Shown: positions 47,741-58,575, counted from the stretch's first letter. The stretch: 64,000 nt of DNA from Trichobilharzia szidati (GCA_944472155.2 OX235272.1:100074020-100138019); one strand, 5' to 3'. Notes: a model not told the origin generated them from the sequence alone. Numbers and translations are program-made.

Positions 47741-47795
47741 TGCTTTTACTGACGTTTCGCTATTTAATGCTAATAGCTTTATCAAAGTATTATTA
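47741..47795 (-). ncRNA. Hammerhead-like PLE terminal motif
   Basis: The minus strand reads TTTGATAAAGCTATTAGCAT, then TAAATAGCGAAACGTCAG. A 6-bp hairpin (GCTATT/AATAGC) is followed by GAAAC and GTC, as in the minimal hammerheads known from Penelope-like elements, where stem III is a short palindrome (here ACGT). The expected CUGAUGA is degraded to TTGATAA, so cleavage is doubtful. No PLE coding sequence adjoins it. Confidence 0.45.
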
Positions 47796-48250
47796 AACCG
47801 GAATTTACAAAATCTCAGCATATATATAACAAACAGTTAGAGGGTGAGAAAATAGACATAGGTCAAGTTAAAGGGACGTATTGAAAGTAAAAATAGCAAT
47901 GAAGATAACTAAACCAAATAACAAAGTATGTCTGTTATGATATCAAAATAAAGTTTACTAACTTGATCATCGTTCGTCTGTCTGGGGGCATTTTTAGTTG
48001 TCAAGTTTGTGAATTGGTAAAGATAACAAAACCACCATGTGTAGATTGTTGGATTTGATAAGTGTATAAGATAATAAGAGCAGCGTGTGTTTACATAATG
48101 AAAGTGCTTATCACATTCGTGTTGGTTTTGTCACTATTGTCATATTGTCATATTGTTTAACTCTCAATTATGGCATCATATAATCAATGCACATACCACT
48201 TATAATTGTAACATATAGCCTACTTAATAAAACTGTTGCTTCGATTTCAG

Positions 48251-48320
48251 GTCACATAAATCCAGAGTTGATAACAGACGAAAATTATTCCGGAAGCTTG
48301 GATACAAATCAGCAAATGAG
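48251..48320 (+). CDS. GARNL3-like gene, small upstream exon (probable)
   Basis: A 70-bp segment bounded by a good acceptor (TTGCTTCGATTTCAG ending at 48250) and a donor (GAG then GTCAGT at 48321). Read from the second base it gives 23 codons, SHKSRVDNRRKLFRKLGYKS followed by ANE. It ends in phase 0, which fits the phase-0 start of the 57686 exon. The joined protein has an FRK..Y.S..E spacing before AGRFR that resembles the N-terminal part of animal GARNL3. The link between the two exons is inferred, not proven. Confidence 0.45.
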
Positions 48321-48654
48321 GTCAGTTTCATATAAAAATTTTAAGATTTCAGCTACTTTTAATCCTCTTCAGTAGTCACAGTTGTAAGTAAGATTTTTAA
48401 GTTTTGGTTTTTTCTAAGTTGATCTTTTTTAAGTTTTCTGGGATGAGGAATAAGTAAATATAAAACATATCACACTTCCTCTCATAGACACCTCCATTAT
48501 CTTGTATGCTGACAGTATTTATCAATTTCACTGATTTCTCATAGAGAAACCATCTAACGAGTAGCTTTACTCACCATGGGATAAAGTTGACGGTTTTCGA
48601 TCCCATTATCAAGATGCATAATTCACACGGTATATTTCAATTTTTCATATAGTT

Positions 48655-48870
48655 TTCACTGTTAGGATTCCGTGTGGAACATAATGCTTCAAGCTTTCAA
48701 GTTTCTGTAGAGTTATTGTTGTCTTTTACGAGGTGAGGTTTCTAGCCCCAAGCTTACTACCAGCTGGGAAAGTAATCAAGATTTAAAGGTGAGTCGGCTG
48801 GAAATCAAACTTGAGTCTCCCACATGGCTCGAAGGCATTCCATTATTTGATCACAGCATAAAGTGGCACC
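48655..48870 (-). mobile_element. Family 3 SINE, diverged copy
   Basis: Tail (GTGTGGAACATAATGCTTCA on the plus strand), middle block (GGTTTCTAGCCCCAAGC) and decayed tRNA-like head (GAAATCAAACTTGAG) are recognisable against the 56.1-kb copy. It lies in the large intron of the GARNL3-like gene. Confidence 0.65.
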
Positions 48871-48874
48871 AAAG

Positions 48875-49690
48875 CTAGGAGACAACAACCTTTGAAAATC
48901 AATAAAGTATAGGAAAAACGTGTGTGAATTTGAATTCATTTTAAATACTCTAGTCACTTTAATATAAGAGAAGTATTTTTTTTAGCAAGCATGCAGAAAG
49001 TGGTCGTATAGAAAGTTTGGTAAATGAGAGAAATTAACTCGTTATTCTAGCAGATAATCTGTAGTAATAAAATACAGGCAGTAATCTTTTATCAATGCTT
49101 TTAGTTGCTAAAATTCATCGATTAGTATTTAAAGACTATCAAGTAAGTTGCATTACTCAATCTGTCATTGAAAATACTGGGTTTCATACAAGAATTCCCT
49201 TCTATAAATTTGAACAGAGAAAGAACAAACATTGGTGTGGAATAACATGGATCCGTTTTATTTCGTCGGTTCTCATCATGTGCACACAACCTATAGTCTT
49301 TAATAAATAAAAGTCAGCGTAAATTGTAACATGGTTTGCCATCAACAAGCATATTATGGGAGAGTCATGGTGAGGTAAAACATCAGGATAACAAGGTAGC
49401 TGAAGAGTAATTATATATTTATATACCTTGTTAGAAAGAGTTTTCTAGAAAATTATTCGGCAGATTTGTTGTTAGGGTGGTAACGAAAAATTAGTAAAAA
49501 TTACATAGTTAGATAAGAAAAGATCATAATTTGGTGTGCAAGAGGTCAGATGGAAAGGTGATGATGTAATATGGTGACTAGAACTTATAAGATCAAGAGA
49601 AATTATCTCTTATGGGAGTCAAACAGCGAAAACGAGGCGACGGGGGTGTTGAAAAGATAAGTTAATGAAGTTAGAAGACCAAGATTAATT
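48875..49690. other. Intronic DNA, unassigned
   Basis: No element or exon recognised. Confidence 0.45.
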
Positions 49691-49699
49691 AAGGGATGA

Positions 49700-50490
49700 G
49701 TCACTAGGGTAATTGGAGTCCAACAACAAATTCCTTTCGGACACATAGATCAGGTTTCAGCCGTTTTATTGCGATGGCCTCAGCAAACCGAAGAAGACCT
49801 GTGCAATTTTGTCTGTTAATTATTTCAAATGATGCCAGCTCATCTACTTGGTATCCAATGTCTGTCAGTTGGTTGGTAACTGAAGAGCTTAAGCTACTTG
49901 ACCCATTTAACCGGAAGCTTCCTGGTACATGTTCTAAGGACCTGTCTTAGGCCCTTCTTTCTGATGTTCCGATTTAACTGCTCCCTCATATACATGTGAA
50001 TTGGTATATAAAATTGGAGGTAACATATGAAGGGTACTTGTCGATCTTCGACTGCACCAACAAGTAAGATGTTCTGAGCAGCGAGATTAGTTTTGCTGGG
50101 CAGGGTTGCGCTTAATCTTTTATTTATGGTCCTCATAGTATCATCGCCTAAGAAGTCGAGTTGGATGAAAACTAACTTCTTGCTGACCGTAATTTCATCA
50201 GGTTTCTTACGTTTACGCTGACATTCATTAATTCAAGATTGTTGGTTGTATGCAGCTGATGAGAACCAACGAAATAAAATGGATCCATGTTACTCTGTAA
50301 AAATGTCTGTTCTTTCTCTGCACAAAAATACTGGGCGATTGATTTTTGTGATATTCATGCACTTGACATGTATGCAGACAAGTTTTCGATAAATATCTAG
50401 TTTTTGAGCGTTGTCAGCTTCGTTCATCACTACCACGCCTGAACCTTCATCTGGTCTCAGTAAGATGATATCTTCATTGCTTATTATTGT
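49700..50490 (-). mobile_element. Penelope-like element remnant
   Basis: From the right on the minus strand: IISNEDIILLRPDEGSGVVV (the PLE RPDKG..VVV motif, about 50420-50485), then, after a deletion of the RT core, the region before the nuclease (KLVFIQ-like, NKRLSATLPSKTN in 49894-50136), a degraded GIY-YIG stretch (FICYLQFYIPIHMYMREQLN) and traces of the C-terminus. The RTE copy at 50478 abuts its 5' end. Confidence 0.65.
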
Positions 50491-51060
50491 TCCCTTGGGT
50501 TCCCAGTGGAACATAGGGCTTCAACTGCACGCCTCCACTTGATTCTGTCTTCTGATGTACTCTTCACTTGCATCCATATTAGTCCATACTGTTCCAACTC
50601 TTCTTCACACGATCTCCTCCATGTCACCCTAGCACTGACGTCCCACTCGCCGCTTCCCTTTCGGGTTCCACTCGACGGCCTGACGTGCGATGTCACCCAG
50701 CGGCCTCCTCAGCGATTGTCCAATCCATCTCCACTTTCTCCTGCATATTTGTTGAGCGATTGGTTCTTGCTTTGTTTGTTCCCATAGTTTCTTGTTGGTG
50801 TTCTTTCCGGCCATCTGATCTTCAGTATAGAACAAAGACAGTTGTTGATTAAGGTCTGCAACCTGTTGGAAATATTCTTTGTGACCCGCCAAGTTTCTGA
50901 TCCGTATAGAAGAACTGACTAACTTGACGTTTGTATTGAAAATCCGAATTTTGTTGTTGAGTGTTGTTGAGTGACGAAGATTTCCAGATTGGTTTCAGGT
51001 TGATGAAAGTGTTTCTCGCCTTCCCGTCTGACTGTCAGCAGCTGACATCAAATTTAAAAG
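50478..51060 (-). mobile_element. RTE/SR2-like LINE 3' fragment
   Basis: One of the clearest C-termini in the window. Frame 50629-50892 reads KLWEQTKQEPIAQQICRRKW, RWIGQSLRRPLGDIARQAVE and WNPKGKRRVG. After a frameshift, 50484-50696 continues ARVTWRRSCEEELE, IKWRRAVEALCSTGNPREQ. It ends at ATTATTGTTCCC on the plus strand. The RKWRWIG...ITRQAL.WNP.GKR pattern is typical of RTE-clade ORF2. Confidence 0.85.
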
Positions 51061-51416
51061 TAAATAAATTCAATTTTTTTTATTGTACCTACTGTCTTAG
51101 TTTTATTCTTCTTAGTGAAGTGAGACAAACTTACAGATGGAAGTAAAGTGCAGTGCTACCTTCTAAATTCCTAAGTGTGACAAGTGCCATCAATCGATGA
51201 AACAACAATGTTCAAGTTTTCAGGGCACGCATCACAGTTTCCTGACCTTAAAATAATTAAATGAAGTGAGAATTTACGTACAGTAACTTACCTTGTCAGT
51301 GTATTTATCTTCATGTAATTTTATGCAAAGAAAGAAGGGCATGCAATATTCTCGTCATATCAAATCTCCAGTTTTATTATTGTTACCAGACTTAATGAGT
51401 ATTCAAGTATTGGTCT

Positions 51417-51590
51417 GTAGGGATTTGATTGATATATTACAGGATTTCATCATGAACTAACATCAGTTAGAAAACCACTGGAAATCCTTCAGGAAGTACT
51501 GGACAGCGGTTTCGTCGGCCTAGTTTGGGACTCTTCATTAGTACCTACCCACTGGGGTTCTAACCGAAAACCTTCTGGTCGTGACCAGTA
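51417..51590 (-). mobile_element. Smalpha-like SINE (family 1)
   Basis: The minus strand shows the B-box region, a hammerhead domain (core CTAATGA, AGTCCCAAACTAGG, GACGAAAC, CGCTGTCCAGTAC) and the tail ending CAAATCCCTACAG. GAAA and the cleavage triplet GTC are intact. The CUGAUGA is damaged. Confidence 0.8.
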
Positions 51591-51599
51591 GGTAACAGC

Positions 51600-51865
51600 A
51601 GGTCAGGCGTGAGCACAAATACTGGCCGATGACACTCGCTAGTGTTCGCCATATCATGAATTAGCAGAAGTTCGAATTCACGGACCATTGGATAGGGTTC
51701 CAGTGGCTTAATGGTATACGAGCTTGCCTTCTAACCGGAAGGTCCTGGATTAGAACTCTGGTGGTGGGTACGTACTGATGAACAGTCCCAAACTAGGACG
51801 AAACTGCTGGCCATCCAATACTCCCTGCAGGTTTTCCAATGGTTCTCTTACCGATTTTTATTCAT
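51600..51865 (+). mobile_element. Smalpha-like SINE (family 1), plus strand
   Basis: Full layout on the plus strand: 5' leader, A box TGGCTTAATGG (51703), an anticodon-arm-like GCCTTCTAACCGGAAGG (51725-51741), a decayed B box (GGATTAGAACTC), a hammerhead domain at about 51770-51815 and the tail CCTGCAGGTTTTCCAATGG. It lies just 3' to 5' of the opposite-strand copy at 51417, making a divergent pair. Confidence 0.85.
51770..51818 (+). ncRNA. Hammerhead ribozyme domain, best-conserved core
   Basis: Has CTGATGA (51775-51781), stem II GTCC-CAAACTA-GGAC and GAAAC (51800-51804). This is the only copy in the window with all core blocks intact. Two defects are visible: three extra bases (ACA) lie between CTGATGA and stem II, and the usual CAGCTGTC stem III/cleavage block is changed to TGCTGGCC. 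Activity is therefore unlikely. Confidence 0.6.
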
Positions 51866-51869
51866 GATG

Positions 51870-53400
51870 ATTATTCATGCATGCTCAGGGAACATAGATT
51901 ATTATTTAAGTGAATTATGTGAAGTGGACAGTACCTATTGTCCTTGGAATTATTATAGAACGCCGAAGATATTTTCACTGATATAATTACTCTTAGACTC
52001 GTAAATGATAATGAGTGGAGCTTTTCGCATTAGTCAGAACATCATATTTATCCTGGCACCACAACGAGTTAATCAGCATATTATTCAAGTGAATTAAATG
52101 TTATTTTACGCGTAAACATAATGATGATTTGCATTCAATAGGTGTGTGTGGTGTCAAGCAAAATAACCATTTAATGATTACGTCTACCATGATGGATTTC
52201 ATCACAGTTCAAAGACTATGACGCTTTTGATAAGCAGTCTGAATCTTTAAAATTATCAAAATACCTGTCTGTGAATGGTCCCAACGACCAAGTGTTGAAC
52301 GTTTCTATCAACATTCATTCTATTCAGTAATTATTTCGCTAGCAAGGGATGAACCCATTTTATTGATTTAAAATTAGTTTATAGCTCATGCAATTCTTGT
52401 GAAATGAAGTGTACACTAACACTACTACAATCTATTAAAAAAGTAGTAGGATTGCGTGTGTCACTGATAAAATTAATCGGTAGTATATGAAGTGACATTC
52501 ATTGGCATAAAAATTTCAAACAGTGGACAGATAGATTTGACGTCAAGGAGAGGGAATGAACCAGCATTGCGGCAGAAAACTGGAGATGCAAAAAGAAGAC
52601 AAAGAAACACAATACATGGAGCAGAAGTAACACAACATGAAAGATCTGTGCAAATGACGATTTTCATTTAATTTTCCTATATAGAGATATCAAATTGCAA
52701 ATGAATATTCCGTTACCAAGTTACTTGTCTTCCACCGTTACAGTAGCAATCAATGGTAATTTAGTTTGTAGAGAAGGAAATAAACTGCATTCAGATGTAC
52801 ATGAATTAAAATTCAATCTCTTTCTAGAAGAGGAACAGGAAAACAGAAACTTAAGTAAAGGCACCATAAGTACAACTACATTAATAATACTTTAAATGTA
52901 ATGACACTTCAAACTGCACAAAATATTTAAGTTAACAAAATGAACTACTGCCTGATAATTAAGCAAGTGACAGAGCTCCATTGAATTTGTTGGAAGTTGT
53001 TAAGCTGAACAGGCCATCACTCACGTCAAATACTGATCTCTCTTAATTGCATTTCAATCTTCATACTGTTTTAATGGCACAGTTTTATCTTGTATACAAC
53101 TTTAATAATGGAATTCGACAGTACCACATACAACTGAGTATCGACGAATCCATTCATATTCTGTTTAATAATAGAACAAACTAATACAGAGAGCAACATT
53201 GACATGTTCTGTAGTCTACAAAATCAAAGATAATTAAAACGACCCAGAATGCAAATCACAAAAACGATTAAACATTAAGTGACCTGTGACAATAACAGTG
53301 AGATAAAATTTATTTAATCAAATAATTGCTTGTTATTTACATATTTATTCAGTTCAAAGTATCAAAGACTTAGATAAAGTTCAGAAAAACCATTCAAACA
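51870..53400. other. Intronic DNA, unassigned
   Basis: Holds a 60-70 codon frame at 52695-52895 with protein-like composition and possible splice sites, but no recognisable domain. Nothing else seen. Confidence 0.4.
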
Positions 53401-53407
53401 GTATATT

Positions 53408-53786
53408 TATTGTTGTTGTTTCCCTTAATTCCTAGAGGAACATGGGGCTTCAGCCGCAAGTGTCCATTGCGTTCGGTTCTCTGCCGACATTTTCACCTGA
53501 CTCCATGTGTGCCCACATGCTTTCATCTCCTCTTCAGATGACCTCCTCCATGTCACCCTTGCACTGACGACCGACTCGCCGCTTCCCATTTGGCTTCCAC
53601 TCGAGAGTCTGGTTTGTGATGTCACTTGGTGGTTTGCAATCTGGGCAGCTTTCCCAGTCTCATACATAGTGCGGACGTTCCATGTCCCCACACAGATTTT
53701 TTCTTTTGTTGCAAGGAGACTTATCATACTGCAGTTTCTGTAGCAGTTTTGTTTACTGGGTGGGGTTGCTAGCCTCACACCCAAGA
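53408..53786 (-). mobile_element. RTE/SR2-like LINE with a large internal deletion
   Basis: Minus-strand frame 53425-53784 (119 codons) starts in 5' sequence (GTGAGGCTAGCAACCCC, ACTGCTACAGAAACTGC), passes the start of the endonuclease domain (KICVGTWNVRTMYETGKAAQ) and then joins directly to the C-terminus (VSARVTWRRSSEEEM, WTLAAEAPCSSRN). Almost all of the endonuclease and the whole RT are missing, and the frame stays open across the junction. It ends in the usual 3' tail. It links the RTE 5' region to the middle block of family 3 SINEs. Confidence 0.8.
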
Positions 53787-53789
53787 AAC

Positions 53790-54870
53790 AGTATATTTAG
53801 CGAACTGAATGTTTGAAAGCAACAACTGTTTAGTAGCAGAAGACATAAGTCTGCTGGGGTAGAACAGGAAGGTTTCGAAGTAGACGCTAACGTTAATGCT
53901 GAAGTACAGAAAACCAAAAATGTATTCCTGCAATGAGTAAGAAAGATTTAAATTATAGGTAACATGAGAGAAAGAATTAATAGCTGAAAACTTTGCCAGT
54001 AATCTATATGTCTTCTTCTCTCTGGCATTTTCATTATGAAGAAGCCACCTTTCGTAACAATACACATGCATCACATTTTTGCTATTTTAAAGTTTCATTC
54101 AACTGTCCAATTGAAATGCATACTTGAAAAGGATATTCTCTGGTTGAATAATTGAGTTAGAAACAAAATATTAATTATGTTTTGTAAACATTTCATCAGA
54201 TAAGAGAGTTGTTTTTCAATCAAAACAGTATTATTTTGATTGTCTTTGCCTTAACTCTATGTATAAAATTCTTTTTTCATCACTGCCTGTTTGTGACATT
54301 CAATGGAATGAAAATAATTCCTTAGAGGTAGGAAACTGCTTTTTCTCCCAGAAGCTTGATATATATTCGAATATGCAGATTTCGCATTTTCTCCAGATAT
54401 CAGATTCATTCCATCAACAGATTTTATATGTTATGGAGAAAGATGGGAATTTAATAGGGATAAATATGAGGTCAGTAAATGAAAACAGAGTAGATAAACA
54501 GGTTATTAAGTGTTTACAGGAAAATTACCAAATAAGCATATATAAATGAGCAATCTGACAACTAAAGCTTATGTAAAGTGTAATGGAAATGCAGGGTATT
54601 TAAACTTCAAACCTCGTTTAGTAATCATAGATTTATAAACATTCTGTTATATAGTACAGATTAATTACTCATACACATACCAGTGACTGAAGCAGGTAGC
54701 ATACTTTACCAACACATGCCATTAATGTTCTCAAACGTTTACAAACTGACAGAATTATGAAAGACTCATCACTATGGATACCATTAAATGACGCAGTGTG
54801 GATAAATTTTTTGGATAGATATGGAACCCATCTGTTTCATATGTTTTCGTCAGATACATGTAAGAAAACA
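53790..54870. other. Intronic DNA, unassigned
   Basis: Contains a 96-codon plus-strand frame (54259-54549) with no recognisable domain or convincing splice sites. It may be chance. Confidence 0.4.
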
Positions 54871-54876
54871 AACGTA

Positions 54877-54933
54877 AACAGAGAAGAAAATTATCTTCTC
54901 GAAGATTCATTTTCAAAAGCTGCTGTACAATCA
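54877..54933 (-). repeat. PLE 3'-terminal hairpin motif, copy
   Basis: The minus strand reads GTACAGCAGC, TGAAAATGAATC, then a palindrome GAAGATAATTTTCTTC. It lies downstream of a minus-strand PLE C-terminus at 55.3 kb, as expected for that element's 3' end. Confidence 0.55.
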
Positions 54934-55264
54934 TAATTATATTTAACAACGAATTCCTAAGACAACTAATCAGATACTGGTAAAATTTGTCTTCGAAAAC
55001 GCATTACGTAACCTGGATGGGGTGACTAATTAGAAATTAGAAGAAAGGGCATAAGTTGGAGTGACAGTGTGAGAAGATGGTTAGTCAGTATGGTTTTGTG
55101 GAGTGGACAAGAACTAGTGGAAAGACAATGAAGTGTTTTTATAGAATCCGTATGAAAACGCAATGTTATTAATAAACAGTAATAGAGTGATAATAAAATA
55201 TGGATGATGAGAATAATAATAATATTAGTACACTTACATAGTAAAAAGAAGCAAAATTATAGTG

Positions 55265-55430
55265 AGAACGTTTCTCTGCCCACTGTAGGGCGAGTGAATG
55301 TGAATAGTGCTTTTGAATGCAGAGGTCCGGTTTCATATCCCGAATAGCCAGTGATTCAGCTATGTACAAATGGCGTTTTCGAAGCCCTTTCGTAAGACAC
55401 TGAGGGACACTGTGTGGCACTTGGAAGCAT
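55265..55430 (-). mobile_element. PLE nuclease C-terminal fragment
   Basis: Frame 55169-55420 reads LRKRHLYIAESLAIRDMKPD, LCIQKHYSHSLALQW, the AEA(I/L)AI...K..LCIQK terminus of PLE nucleases. A TA tract lies just upstream at about 55466-55483. Confidence 0.75.
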
Positions 55431-55927
55431 TCAAGCGGAGATGCTTGATGTCCAGAGTTGAAAAGGTATATATATATATATATGTATATCCTTGTAAGTT
55501 TACGAAGCTAACTGTGAAGACTGTTAACATGGATAAATAAGCCAATTTATTTCTTGGTAAACCTAAGGAAATCATAGAGAGTCAAACGAATTGATACGTT
55601 GAAACCTATTCCAATACACTTGAGTAAAAGCAAACATGTGATTAGAAAAGCGTAGAAATACTTCAGTTCTCTAGCTTAGGTTCTACATTAGAACATCTAG
55701 AATCGTGTTACTCTCACAAAGTGGCTAATGCCATGTGTGTGGACGTGTGTCCAAAAATTTTGATTGCAGGAGTTGAACCAGATATGTGCGATTGTGGTGA
55801 AATTCTTGCACATATCATTTTTTAGTCTTGTGACTTTTCTTTATGTAGACCGCAGTGATCAGTTCAAAATATATGCTTCATGGATGGATGCCTTGGTAGA
55901 CCACAGTTATCAACTTCGAGTTATTAT

Positions 55928-56050
55928 TTTTAGTTACAGCTAGCAGTGGAATCCAAGACCCACTACCCATCCTTTTCGGGTTTCATCAGCTGGTTGTACC
56001 TGCTTTCCAGTACTGGTATTTCCCCTGAGAGTGTGACACACCTCTGGCTG
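55928..56050 (+). repeat. Dispersed repeat R5, copy 4
   Basis: GCTAGCAGTGGAATCCAAGA, then CATCAGCTGGTTGTACCTGC. It is interrupted at its right end by a family 3 SINE. Confidence 0.55.
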
Positions 56051-56084
56051 CACCCAACTCAAAAGTTCACATTTTTTAAATATT

Positions 56085-56310
56085 TATTATTTTATTCCTT
56101 AACGTTCTCATCGAAACATAGGGGTTCAAGCTAGAGCTTTAAAGTTTCGTTAGCAGTGATTTGCATTTTTACGGAGTGGGGTTGCTAGCCTCATGCACAA
56201 CCTTTTGCGTTTACCAGATTGGCAAGGTTTAGAAGTGCGTTGGCCGAGGATCGAACACTAGACGCGTGGCTGGCTGGCGAGCATCCTACAGCTGAACCAC
56301 CGACGCACAT
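56085..56310 (-). mobile_element. Family 3 tRNA-Gly-derived SINE
   Basis: The head on the minus strand (56236-56308) begins GCGTCGGTGGTTCAGC, then GTAGGATGCTCGCC, and has a B box GTGTTCGATCC. This closely follows the eukaryotic tRNA-Gly(GCC) pattern (GC.TCGGTGGTTCAGTGGTAG, TCTCGCC). The body has GAGGCTAGCAACCCC and the LINE-like tail. It is the copy that best shows the tRNA-Gly origin. Confidence 0.85.
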
Positions 56311-56319
56311 GTTGCATTA

Positions 56320-57680
56320 TTTTCGGTTGGAAAATCAACTCGCCAAAACCAAATCATTTTCATCAACGAATTGAGTGGCATCTATGTTGACTTTAAATGT
56401 TCATTCACCTTCAGTGTACTTCACAACTTTACGAAGTAGATTTCGATGAAGTCATTTAGTTCGGTGTAGAGATACCTTACGTAAATTAATAAGAGCTCAG
56501 ATATACACGATGTTAAGTCAAGTTAATTTACAGAGAAAAAACTCTACAATTGTAGCTAATTTTTCTGCACATTATCATCATAGTTGCTTTCAATGGGATT
56601 TGTCTTACTCAGCAGGAATGAGATTCATTCTCACCACTTTTATGTCATATTTATTTGCTGAAATCTATTCACATGAATGTCATGTTATTGGTGTTTTTCA
56701 CATACACATTAATTTGTATGTTTCGTCAGAGTCTTTGTATTATATTATATGTGAAGACTGTATATTGCTGTGAAATCAGACCATATACGTATAACCTATA
56801 TGTCTTATTTAAATAAAGATAGCCATTTAATACAAAATTCTAAAATGCATGTCTCTCATGGTATTATGTGTCCACAATATTAGATTTGTCTATTTCATCC
56901 TCTCCAATTCAATGTATATTTGATCAAGTTGTATATATTATGTACGCTTGAGTCTACGCCCACCTAAACCGCTTCTCTCAACCCCAAAAGTATACGCATG
57001 CCCATCTCTTTCTTCTTTCCTATCCTACAGTGAGTTTCTATACGCAAATGCATCTATACATCTATGCCTGTGTGTGTATATATATGTATATAGGATACAA
57101 GTTTTCTCCCTATTTTTGTAACCCATAGACTAATAGAGTATGGCAACAAAAGCAAACTTATCGATTAGGAAAAAAGAAGTATAGAACCATGGGAAAAATG
57201 TCAGGTACAATGAATTTTCAATAGAATCATAAATAAAATAACTTTTTCTCAAGTCTACTTTATGAACACAATTCTTGATGAAGGGAATAACCTGGTCTGC
57301 TGCATACTAGTTTATCTAAAACAATAATAATGTCAACATTATTGTGATTCATACCACCATTCAGTAAATACTCTGCTACTGATTCTACTGATTAACGTTC
57401 AAATCATAATTATAAACTGACTGGGTAACTGAACAGTGAAACAAGTTATTTTGGTTAGATTATAATTCCATTGGTCGATTTCATTTTGGTTGAGTAGTTA
57501 CATCTATCAAGTCAGTTGCAAATCCATTTTGTATTTACAATTAATAATTATATATATATATACTGTTAGAGTAATTAGTAGATTAGTTTTCAGTGTTTAT
57601 TCGAAATTCACTATTACTGTTAATAGTAAAATCAATAGTAATAATAGTAGTATAATAAGTATTCTCATTACATTTCAATA
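56320..57680. other. Intronic DNA, unassigned
   Basis: AT-rich, with a TA tract at about 57548-57562. No element or exon recognised. Confidence 0.45.
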
Positions 57681-57685
57681 CTCAG

Positions 57686-58376
57686 ATGTACTTATCAGAA
57701 AATACTTCAACACTGAGTGAATCCAATGGATTTATTAATAATGCTGGAAGATTTCGTTCTGAAATTGGTGTAATCCCATGTAAAAAGGTAAAAGAAACGT
57801 CACCTGGACATCCTAACTGTGTATCATTTGACTCATCCTTAAAAACAAAAGATTCACCATCTTCATTATCAGAAAATCGTCTGTCAATGTTAAATTTTGA
57901 AGATAAAGTCAGTGACGATCTGATTAATGAAGACGTAGAGGGGAATAAGGATTATGAACGCATATTTGCTTCAGAAAAAGTACAAACTACGGACAGTGAA
58001 GCCAGTCTGCGCACAAATAAATTCAGCAGTAATCTAGCACTTGATAGTTTCAGGAATACATTAACACCAACAGTAGCATCGCAACAGTCAGAAAAACGTC
58101 AACTACAACAATCCTCCTATGATACTGGTTTAAACCAATTATGCTGTCCTACAACTCAAACATCTATATCTATACAACAGTCTCAGTCATTTGGAACAGG
58201 AACAGCTACTGTAACTAGTTATGATGATAACGATGAATACTTTTCATTCGAACATGATACAAGTGCATTTTATAACAGTAGCACTGGGAGTAATTTCAAG
58301 TCGACAAGTACACCATTGCATTTGGAAAATCCTGAACGAGAGACACGATGGTATTTCAAGTATTTTCTTGGCAAAT
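57686..58376 (+). CDS. GARNL3-like Rap/Ran-GAP protein, long exon
   Basis: The only long frame here without transposon character. It is bounded by an acceptor (ACATTTCAATACTCAG ending 57685) and a canonical donor GTAAGT at 58377, giving 230 codons plus one base (phase 1). Near its start it reads GFINNAGRFRSEIG and at its end LHLENPERETRWYFKYFLGK. These correspond to the AGRFR and HLENP..TRWYFKYFLG blocks just before the Rap-GAP domain of animal GARNL3. The middle (about 170 residues) is Ser/Thr/Gln-rich and acidic, looks disordered, and is a long insertion compared with the vertebrate protein. GARNL3 family members carry Rap/Ran-GAP and CNH domains and are thought to act on Ras-like GTPases. 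Those domains must lie in later exons, which I could not find before 64000. The ATG at 57686 is probably internal. Confidence 0.7.
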
Positions 58377-58529
58377 GTAAGTCATTATTTCTTGTTCTAT
58401 TGTGTCAATTCTGCTAATCGAACTGTAATCCAATGATATTGCTATTATTACTGACTCGATGTTATTTAAACAACATTAATGTTGTTAATAACACTTATTT
58501 ATTCACAATGATGTGTGCATATATAACTA

Positions 58530-58575
58530 TAGAACCTGATAATGAAGTTATCGAAAAGAATATTCTTTGTTCAGT
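58530..58575 (+). repeat. PLE 3'-terminal hairpin motif, copy
   Basis: Cleanest plus-strand version: ACCTGATAATGAAGTTATCG with an inner GATAA/TTATC hairpin, then AAAAGAATATTCTTTG with the palindrome, then TTCAG. It lies in the intron after the long exon. Confidence 0.6.

Noticed and set aside
52686..52853. Possible exon with acceptor TTTTCCTATATAG and donor AAGTAAAG
   Set aside because: The peptide looks protein-like but its phase does not fit between the two GARNL3-like exons and it matches no family I know.
54259..54549. 96-codon frame as a possible exon
   Set aside because: No recognisable domain, no strong splice sites, and AT-rich codons. Chance is a fair explanation.
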